Shown: positions 15,142-20,236 of the stretch, piece by piece
Layout of the letters: each line of letters begins with the position of its first letter
Position numbering within the stretch: the first letter of the stretch is position 1
Origin: an uncultured Collinsella sp.
Lineage (GTDB): Bacteria > Actinomycetota > Coriobacteriia > Coriobacteriales > Coriobacteriaceae
DNA length: 20,236 nucleotides
NCBI GenBank assembly: GCA_900549065.1
Contig: URNC01000017.1
Coordinates: forward strand, 1 to 20,236
Reading direction: 5' to 3'
Translations under genes and position numbers: made by a program
Notes under the pieces: model-generated
Told to the model about the DNA's origin: nothing
The model's database searches: none
What the model saw: only the letters and a program-made list of their open reading frames with translations

Positions 15142-15246
15142 GGGGCCCCTTTCATATGTACACATATACGTCTATATGGTACAACGCGCGCCCTTATCCA
15201 CGCAAAACATCTGCGAGAACACTCGAGCGTCACCCGCTTTTGCATG

Positions 15247-15285
15247 AAAAAAGACCGAGCCCGCGAAGTCGCGGACCCGGTCTTT
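15247..15285 (-). terminator. Terminator of cstA
   Basis: On the minus strand a long stem (AAAGACCG and CCGCG blocks with matching CGCGG and CGGTCTTT) is followed by six T residues. It lies about 40 bases beyond the cstA stop codon and separates it from the JetD-like gene. Confidence 0.9.
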
Positions 15286-15324
15286 CCGAGTCATATAGAT
15301 GTGACGTTCAACTCGTCAGGTCGA

Positions 15325-17214
15325 CTAAGCCTTGGCGGCCTCGGCGTCGACAGGAGCCTCGGCAGCAGCAGCGCGGCCATACTCGGCCTTGCCCATCTCG
15401 GACCACTCGGGCTCCTCGTCAGGCATGGAGCCAGCCTCCTTGCCGAAGAACTCCTTGAGGCAGTTGACGGCGACGATGAGGCCCAGGACCATCAGCAGGA
15501 CGGCAAAGACGAGCTGCAGGCCCTTGGTGGCGGCGACGGAGACGGCGGCCGTGGTGGCGGTAGCCGGGATGGTGCCGAAGAAGCCGTAAGCCTGGACAGC
15601 GGCCATGCAGCCCATGGCGCTCTGGACCAGCGAGGTGAAGGTGCAGCAGAGCAGGAAGACGACGGGCACGTAGAGCATCCAACCCTTGCGGCCGGTGCAC
15701 TTGCAGAACACGGCGAGGGTGATCATGGTCATGCCGCCGAGCAGCTGGTTGGAAGCACCAAAGAGCGGCCAGATGTTGGCATAGCCACCAAAAGCGAGGG
15801 CGAGACCGGGAAGCAGGGTAACGACCGTGGCGAACCAGGGGTTGCCGAGGACCTTCATGTAGCCGGCCTTGGACTCGATGGCCAGGGCGTCGTTGGTCTG
15901 GGCAAAGAACTCGGAGAACGAGGTGCGGGCGATGCGGGCGACGGCGTCGAGCGAGGTCAGGGCCAGAGCGGAGACGTTCATGGTCATGAAGACGGTAGCG
16001 AGCGTGCCGTCAACACCGAAGGCCTGCATACCGCGGGAGATGCCAGCGGCGAAGATCTGGAACGGGGTGGAAGCGACACCGGCGTTGAGGGCGCCGGTAC
16101 CGGCGGTGTTCATATCGGAGAACATGATGCCGGCGACGATGATGGCAAGGATGCCGACGAAGGACTCGACGATCATGGCGCCGTAACCGACCTTGACGGC
16201 GTCCTGCTCCTTCTCGACCTGCTTAGAAGAGGTGCCGGAAGAAACGAGGCTGTGGAAACCGGAGAGAGCACCGCAAGCGACGGAGACGAACAGGACCGGG
16301 AACATCATGCCGGAGGCAGTGGAGAAGCCGGTGAAGACCGGAGCGGTGATAGTGGCCTGACCGTTGACGCCCAGGACGACGATGCCAAGGACAGCGCAGA
16401 CGATCATGACGATCATCATGATGGAAGTGAGGTAGTCACGCGGGGTCTTGAGCATCTGGATGGGCATAGCGCCAGCGAAGACCAGGTAGACCATGACGAC
16501 GGCGAACCACTGGAACTTATCCAAGTAGACCGGGAACTGCATACCGACGGCGAACATGAGAACCATGAGGATAACGCCGGTGACGAACTCGGCAGCACCG
16601 GTAAGGTTGAACTTCTTCTGGGCCCAACCAAAGGCGATAGCGACGAAGGTGAACAGGATGGAGATGGTACCAGCGCAGCCGGCGGCATAGGACTTGGTGA
16701 AGTCGATGGCACCGGTAGCAGCACCAGAAGCGTCAACGGCCGGGGTGAACATGAACGTCTTGCAGACCATGTCGGTAAAGGCGGCGATGACGATGATGCA
16801 GAACAGCCAGCAGAACAGCAGGAACAGGCGACGGCCGGTCTTGCCGATGTACTTCTCGATGAGCTGAGCGAGCGACTTGCCGTTGTTCTTCATCGAAGCG
16901 TACAGGGCACCAAAGTCGTGGACGGCACCAAAGAAGATGCCGCCGACGAGGACCCAGAGCACGACAGGCAGCCAGCCAAAGGCCATGGCGACGATCGTAC
17001 CCGTGACAGGGCCAGCACCGCAGATCGAGCTGAACTGGTGCGAGAACGCGGTGAAGGCGGAGACGGGCGAGAAGCTCTTGCCGTCCTTCATGCGCTTGGC
17101 CGGCGTGAGGGCCTCTTTGTCAACGCCCCACTTGTTGGCCAGCCATCGGCCATAGCCCAGATAGCCGCAGGCGAGCACCGCCGCGGCCACAACCATGAGC
17201 AAAACTCCGTTCAT
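15325..17214 (-). CDS. cstA: CstA-family carbon-starvation transporter
   Basis: This polytopic inner-membrane protein of 629 residues has about 15-17 hydrophobic segments. It begins GYGRWLANKWGVDKEALTPA and contains the family hallmark SHQFSSICGAGPVTGTIVA (near residues 58-76) and FGAVHDFGALYASMKNNGKS. The C-terminal tail is acidic and alanine-rich. E. coli CstA and its relative BtsT take up peptides or pyruvate; the substrate here is not known. The ATG follows AGAGGAGG with ideal spacing. It is a single-gene unit with a strong promoter, a leader of about 235 nt that includes an intrinsic terminator, and its own terminator downstream, so it is probably controlled by attenuation. Confidence 0.95.
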   Translation of the reverse strand: MNGVLLMVVAAAVLACGYLGYGRWLANKWGVDKEALTPAKRMKDGKSFSPVSAFTAFSHQFSSICGAGPVTGTIVAMAFGWLPVVLWVLVGGIFFGAVHDFGALYASMKNNGKSLAQLIEKYIGKTGRRLFLLFCWLFCIIVIAAFTDMVCKTFMFTPAVDASGAATGAIDFTKSYAAGCAGTISILFTFVAIAFGWAQKKFNLTGAAEFVTGVILMVLMFAVGMQFPVYLDKFQWFAVVMVYLVFAGAMPIQMLKTPRDYLTSIMMIVMIVCAVLGIVVLGVNGQATITAPVFTGFSTASGMMFPVLFVSVACGALSGFHSLVSSGTSSKQVEKEQDAVKVGYGAMIVESFVGILAIIVAGIMFSDMNTAGTGALNAGVASTPFQIFAAGISRGMQAFGVDGTLATVFMTMNVSALALTSLDAVARIARTSFSEFFAQTNDALAIESKAGYMKVLGNPWFATVVTLLPGLALAFGGYANIWPLFGASNQLLGGMTMITLAVFCKCTGRKGWMLYVPVVFLLCCTFTSLVQSAMGCMAAVQAYGFFGTIPATATTAAVSVAATKGLQLVFAVLLMVLGLIVAVNCLKEFFGKEAGSMPDEEPEWSEMGKAEYGRAAAAEAPVDAEAAKA

Positions 17215-17248
17215 TACATTTCCTCCTCTAAAAAGAACTTCCTAGACA

Positions 17249-17288
17249 TAAAAAATGAGGGCCGTCGGTTGCGCTCGACGGCCCTCAT
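17249..17288 (-). terminator. Leader terminator (attenuator) upstream of cstA
   Basis: ATGAGGGCCGTCG (17255-17267) pairs perfectly with 17276-17288 across an 8-nt loop. On the minus strand the stem runs into a T-run and ends about 35 bases before the cstA ATG. It lies downstream of the promoter and upstream of the ribosome site, so it must stop or be bypassed by cstA transcription. Confidence 0.85.
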
Positions 17289-17299
17289 CTTCATCAGCC

Positions 17300-17377
17300 G
17301 CCCGTTATCGTACGGGCTAGCTGTATGTGCTAACCCGCATCAGATAATTACTACGCTGATAATGTTTAGCTGATGCG
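17300..17377 (-). promoter_or_regulatory. Mutually exclusive leader hairpins of cstA
   Basis: Three stems can form. Stem 1 is CGCATCAG/CTGATGCG (17336-17343 with 17370-17377). Stem 2 is GGGCTAGC/GCTAACCC (17314-17321 with 17329-17336, one G-U). Stem 3 is GCCCGT/ACGGGC (17300-17305 with 17312-17317). Stems 2 and 3 compete for 17314-17317, and stems 1 and 2 share base 17336. This is the layout of a transcription attenuator, although the exact antiterminator pairing was not resolved. Confidence 0.55.
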
Positions 17378-17384
17378 TGAACAT
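17340..17384 (-). CDS. Possible cstA leader peptide rich in Ile/Val
   Basis: A 14-codon frame reads MFTHQLNIISVVII and ends in TGA, with GAGGA about 10 bases upstream of its ATG. An in-frame ATG at 17408 would lengthen it to 22 residues but has no clear ribosome site. The run Ile-Ile-Ser-Val-Val-Ile-Ile lies entirely in the loop of leader stem 1, and the stop codon lies in that stem, as in amino-acid attenuators such as ilv leaders. No conservation evidence is available here. Confidence 0.4.
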   Translation of the reverse strand: MFTHQLNIISVVII

Positions 17385-17455
17385 GTCTAAGAAATCCTCT
17401 TCAATCATGATGCGAACGATCCGTGCGTGTTCACATCCCCCAGTGGTTGAAAAGG

Positions 17456-17484
17456 AGTATGAAACTTTAGTTACCTAAAGTCAA
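17456..17484 (-). promoter_or_regulatory. cstA promoter with palindrome in the spacer
   Basis: On the minus strand TTGACT (17479-17484) and CATACT (17456-17461) are separated by 17 bp. The spacer and part of the -35 form the inverted repeat ACTTTAG-GTAA-CTAAAGT (17464-17481), a probable repressor site. Predicted transcription starts near 17450, leaving a leader of about 235 nt. Confidence 0.7.
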
Positions 17485-17582
17485 CGCAAATATGTAATGA
17501 ATTTTCAACTTTTTTTGAATTTCTCGGTACAAAACGCCATTGACCTCGGACTTTACCCCACGACAGTTTTTGCATGAGAGAT

Positions 17583-17718
17583 GCCCCTCGGGAGCGGGCG
17601 GGCGTATGCAAGGTTTCCTGCTCTACAGTCCTGCTCGCACGGAGAGCACATTAAGTGCTCTCCGGCTCGTGCGGAACTCGCGATAAACCTTGTATACGCC
17701 CGCCCGCTCCCGAGGGGC
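17583..17718 (-). repeat. 137-bp structured repeat family, copy B (inverted)
   Basis: Outer arms of 34 nt (17583-17616 and 17685-17718) pair at 33 of 34 positions, with one G-U. Their sequence differs widely from the arms of copy A. The core, read on the minus strand, matches copy A closely. The central hairpin GGAGAGCAC-TTAAT-GTGCTCTCC (minus strand) shows two compensatory base-pair changes relative to copy A. The 140 bases between it and copy C hold only a small hairpin, GCGGAGC/GCTCCGC (17732-17748). Confidence 0.9.
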
Positions 17719-17858
17719 TCCCATCCCAAATGCGGAGCAAAGCTCCGCACGCCAACTTTTTCTTTCAGCTAAAGAACGCCGGAAATTCGACGCTGGCTTG
17801 TTAACCTTGCTGGACGTTGTCGACGCCAAACCAGCCCAGAAGCTATATCGATACAGAA

Positions 17859-17995
17859 AGGTCCCCGGACGGAGGGGCCGGATATAAGGTTTATCGCGAG
17901 TTCCGCACGCAAAGAAGGCCACTTAATGTGGCCTTCGTCTTGCGCAGGACTGCCCGAGCAGGCAATCAAATATATTGCGGGCGGGCACGCGGCCC
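17859..17995 (+). repeat. 137-bp structured repeat, copy C (degenerate right arm)
   Basis: The core start GGTTTATCGCGAGTTCCGCACG-type sequence and the central hairpin GAAGGCCAC-TTAAT-GTGGCCTTC (17914-17936) are intact. The right half has diverged (GCAGGACTGCCCGAGCAGGC), and the 34-nt outer arms no longer pair well. It ends about 8 bases from the stop codon of the hydrolase gene, the same position relative to a gene end as copy A. Confidence 0.82.
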
Positions 17996-18003
17996 AGTCG
18001 GCT

Positions 18004-19209
18004 TTACGACAGCGCAATACCGCCGAGCCAGCCCCAGCGCACGCCAGAGCCAGTGCCGTAGAACCCAATGAACGAGTCAAGCGACCTCGACGTGATGGCG
18101 CCCTCGTTACTCATAACGATGCCGCCGCCAACGTAGATGCCCACGTGGCCATAGATCAGACCCGGCATGCCGGTACCGCTATGCGAGGAGTCGGCCACGA
18201 TCATGCCCACCTGCAGCGCCGAACGATCGGAGCTATAGCACCATGCGTTAAACATATCGCACGCGTTACCGCCAAAGTAGCCAACGCCGGCGTTGCGGAA
18301 GACATTGGTGACCCACGCCGCGCACCAGTTCTGGCCAGGCGAGGGCGTGGAGTAGCACGCGTTGACGACGGCCTGCTGCTTGCCCGAACCGGCATTCTGT
18401 TGCGGAGTTCCGGGCGCATACGAACCGCCACCCGAACTTGAACCACCCGAGTAGGAATTGTTCTTGTTTGCGGCAGCCGCGGCAGCGGCAGCCTTCTTGG
18501 CAGCCTCCTCGGCCTGGGCGGCAGCAAGAATCTCGGAATCGCGCTGGGCCATGAGCTCCTTGACATCGTCGGAGAGGCCGTTCAGAACCGTCTGGACCTC
18601 CTGCTGCTTGGCCTGCATATCCCGCATCTGAGCAGTCTGCTGGTCCTTGAGCTTCTCCAAGTCGGCTTTTTGCGACTCGAGCTCGGACTTCTGTGTATCG
18701 AGCTCTTGCTGGATGGTCTGGATGTCCTCGATGGCGTCACGGTCGCTCTTGTTGATCTTCTCGACGTAATGTGCGTTGGCGACGAGCTCCTCAAACGAAC
18801 CAGAAGCGAGCAGCAACGACAGGATATTGGTGCCACCCGACTTGTAGCTTGCCGCCACGCGATCGGAAAGCTCGTTACGCTTCTTCTTGAGCTCCGACTT
18901 CTTGGTGTCGATCTGCTCCTGGGTGTCGTCGATCTGACCCTGAACGCCCTCGATATCGTTGAGTGTCTGAGCGTTCTTGTTAGCGAGCGCCGCATACTCG
19001 TTAGCGATGCTATCAAGCTGGGCCTGGACCTCGTCGAGCTTGGCCTGGGCGGCATTCAGCTTGTCGGTGGTTTCCTGGCTGGCCTCGGCAGCATGGGCGC
19101 GGGCAGGCAGGCCAAAAAGAACTGCAGCAGAAGCGGCGCCGAACAGGGCCTTGAGGGCGGTGCGGCGCGAGAGCTCCTGAGTAAAGATGGAATCGCTGTT
19201 TGGTGACAT
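18004..19209 (-). CDS. Secreted coiled-coil peptidoglycan hydrolase (NlpC/P60 or CHAP type)
   Basis: The 401-residue exported protein has a twin-arginine-like SRRTALKAL, a hydrophobic core and an AHA-AE cleavage site after residue 40. Residues about 45-245 form a long coiled coil of the PcsB/CwlO/RipC kind. An Ala-rich and Gly/Ser linker (about 240-280) leads to a C-terminal catalytic domain. There Cys296 in NWCAAWVTNVF and His355 in YGHVGIYVGGG are the likely catalytic pair of a Cys-His peptidase that cuts peptidoglycan stem peptides or cross-bridges. Relatives with this coiled coil are often activated by FtsEX during division; no ftsEX is in the window. The ATG follows GGAGTACAT. Repeat copy C lies directly after the stop codon. 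Confidence 0.9.
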   Translation of the reverse strand: MSPNSDSIFTQELSRRTALKALFGAASAAVLFGLPARAHAAEASQETTDKLNAAQAKLDEVQAQLDSIANEYAALANKNAQTLNDIEGVQGQIDDTQEQIDTKKSELKKKRNELSDRVAASYKSGGTNILSLLLASGSFEELVANAHYVEKINKSDRDAIEDIQTIQQELDTQKSELESQKADLEKLKDQQTAQMRDMQAKQQEVQTVLNGLSDDVKELMAQRDSEILAAAQAEEAAKKAAAAAAAANKNNSYSGGSSSGGGSYAPGTPQQNAGSGKQQAVVNACYSTPSPGQNWCAAWVTNVFRNAGVGYFGGNACDMFNAWCYSSDRSALQVGMIVADSSHSGTGMPGLIYGHVGIYVGGGIVMSNEGAITSRSLDSFIGFYGTGSGVRWGWLGGIALS

Positions 19210-19235
19210 ATGTACTCCGTTACATGTTTTGTTTA

Positions 19236-19253
19236 TATGTCGCTCAAGACATA
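19236..19253. promoter_or_regulatory. Inverted repeat upstream of the hydrolase gene
   Basis: TATGTC-GCTCAA-GACATA is a perfect 6-bp inverted repeat with a 6-bp spacer, 27 bases before the hydrolase start codon, in the divergent spacer shared with galE. It may be an operator. No convincing -35/-10 pair was found for the minus strand. Confidence 0.35.
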
Positions 19254-19433
19254 CATATTACCGTACATCCGACGCATCCCAACGATTTCCACGAACGGCA
19301 GAAAACCGCACGGCCGGCGGCATGCGCACGGCCTGGAATTACCAAGAAACCGTTATGCATTCCCGTCCTATGAGTACGTTATCATTGCCCTGCTCTTCAT
19401 TGTGTCAAACAGTTGCACCGCACCTAGCTGCGC

Positions 19434-19439
19434 TATACT
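19434..19439 (+). promoter_or_regulatory. Probable galE -10 hexamer
   Basis: TATACT lies 37 bases before the galE ATG. The nearest -35-like sequence, TTGCAC, is only 15 bp away, so the promoter is either weak or differently recognised. Confidence 0.5.
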
Positions 19440-19476
19440 CCCCTCAAGAAGTGTTCCTGATTCGATAGGAGACTAC

Positions 19477-20236
19477 ATGTCCCAAGCACTCGACCCCAAA
19501 GACACCTGCGTCCTCGTTACCGGCGGTGCCGGCTTCATCGGTTCCCACACTGTCGTTCAGCTGCTCGAGGGCGGCTACCAGGTCGTCGTCGTCGATGACC
19601 TCTCCAACTCCAGCGCCGTCGCCATCGACCGCGTCAAGACCATCGTGGGCGACGAGGCCGCCAAGAACCTCACCTTCTACGAGGCCAACGTGCTCGACCG
19701 CGATGCGATGAACAAGATTTTCGATACCCACCAGATCGACCGCGTCATCCACTTCGCTGGCTTTAAGGCCGTCGGCGAATCGGTGAGCAAGCCCGTCGAG
19801 TACTACCACAACAACATCGAGAACACCCTGGTGCTCATTGACGTCATGCGCAACCATGGCTGCAAGTCCATCATCTTCTCGAGCTCCTCGACCGTCTACG
19901 GCGATCCGGACAATCCGCCTGTCACCGAGGAAGACCCCAAGAAGCCCGCGACCAACCCCTACGGTTGGACCAAGTGGATGATTGAGCAGATCCTTATGGA
20001 TGTTCACACCGCCGACCCCGAGTGGGACGTCGTGCTGCTCCGTTACTTCAACCCCATCGGTGCTCATCCGTCAGGCCTGATCGGCGAGGACCCCAAGGGC
20101 ATCCCCAACAACCTGGTTCCCTATGTCGCCCAGGTCGCCGTGGGCAAGCTCGAGGCCGTTCAGGTCTTTGGCAACGACTACCCCACCCCCGACGGCACCG
20201 GCGTGCGCGACTACATCCATGTTGTTGACCTGGCCC
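19477..20236 (+). CDS. galE: UDP-glucose 4-epimerase, 3'-truncated
   Basis: This cytosolic SDR-family enzyme interconverts UDP-glucose and UDP-galactose for galactose use and for envelope sugars. About 253 of roughly 340 residues are present before the contig edge. Visible features are the NAD-binding TGGAGFIGSH near the N terminus, VIHFAGFKAVGESV, the SSSSTVYG catalytic segment, the YGWTK catalytic Tyr-Lys pair, RYFNPIGAHPSG and the GVRDYIHVVDLA end of the window. The ATG has AGGAGA at ideal spacing. It diverges from the hydrolase gene. The fold and motifs leave little doubt, although a few relatives epimerise N-acetylated sugars. Confidence 0.96.
   Translation, partial: MSQALDPKDTCVLVTGGAGFIGSHTVVQLLEGGYQVVVVDDLSNSSAVAIDRVKTIVGDEAAKNLTFYEANVLDRDAMNKIFDTHQIDRVIHFAGFKAVGESVSKPVEYYHNNIENTLVLIDVMRNHGCKSIIFSSSSTVYGDPDNPPVTEEDPKKPATNPYGWTKWMIEQILMDVHTADPEWDVVLLRYFNPIGAHPSGLIGEDPKGIPNNLVPYVAQVAVGKLEAVQVFGNDYPTPDGTGVRDYIHVVDLA

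Noticed and set aside
17214..17221. Minimal start-stop uORF (ATGTAATG) overlapping the cstA start
   Set aside because: The first ATG is only two bases from the ribosome site, too close for initiation. The overlap is probably chance.
13912..17373. Very long open frame on the plus strand (over 1,100 codons) spanning two minus-strand genes
   Set aside because: It is antisense to the JetD-like gene and cstA and crosses their boundary. Its translation is low-complexity with no domains. Long antisense frames are a by-product of high GC codon use.
17719..17858. Possible gene remnant between repeat copies B and C
   Set aside because: No frame with recognisable similarity or a ribosome site was found; only a small GCGGAGC/GCTCCGC hairpin is evident.

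Overview
The window looks like a draft contig from a gut Coriobacteriia member, most likely Collinsella. The reasons are the high GC content, the close gene packing, the gene families present and the dense intergenic palindromes. This is a recognition-based judgement, not a database result. Bases 1-19 match the Tn5/Nextera mosaic end exactly, so the first gene is cut by an untrimmed adapter. The last gene, galE, is cut by the right edge.

Layout. (1) 20-1624 is the C-terminal two thirds of a glycogen/maltodextrin phosphorylase, followed by a strong terminator. (2) 1686-2081 has no gene. It holds three equal-length hairpin units about 80 bp apart and the terminator of the next operon. (3) 2082-6447, minus strand, is a complete CUT1 sugar ABC importer: lipoprotein, two permeases and ATPase. 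(4) 6754-7473, minus strand, is a TreR-type GntR repressor, divergent from (5) 7703-10153, an unusual single-chain PTS EIIC-EIIB-HAD phosphatase fusion. (6) 10279-12336 encodes a polyprenyl diphosphate synthase and a CwlM-like protein with two peptidoglycan-binding repeats and a decayed amidase domain. (7) 12375-12449 is tRNA-Gln(UUG). It is followed by about 500 bp of stacked palindromic repeats. (8) 12967-15141, minus strand, has a C-terminal JetD/DUF2220-like TOPRIM domain joined through a long disordered segment to an N-terminal domain. (9) 15325-17214, minus strand, is CstA, preceded by a long leader with a possible Ile/Val leader peptide, mutually exclusive hairpins and an intrinsic terminator. 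(10) 17583-17995 holds two more copies of a 137-bp structured repeat. (11) 18004-19209, minus strand, is a secreted coiled-coil NlpC/P60- or CHAP-type peptidoglycan hydrolase. (12) 19477 to the end is galE.

Working together. The left half is a carbohydrate block. Two uptake routes, ABC and PTS, flank a TreR-like repressor, and candidate TTGT-type operators lie in front of both, so they are probably controlled together. The phosphorylase would process alpha-glucan. The HAD domain on the PTS protein suggests that imported sugar phosphate is dephosphorylated straight away. The right half carries cell-envelope functions (polyprenyl synthase, CwlM-like protein, hydrolase, GalE) and a peptide/pyruvate-type transporter.

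The most unusual content is not protein coding. A repeat family has a conserved core, an exact TTAAT loop, a central stem that changes by compensatory pairs, and 34-bp outer arms that differ between copies while staying self-complementary. The other leads are the PTS-HAD fusion, the cstA leader, the lone JetD-like protein and the CwlM-like pseudo-amidase.
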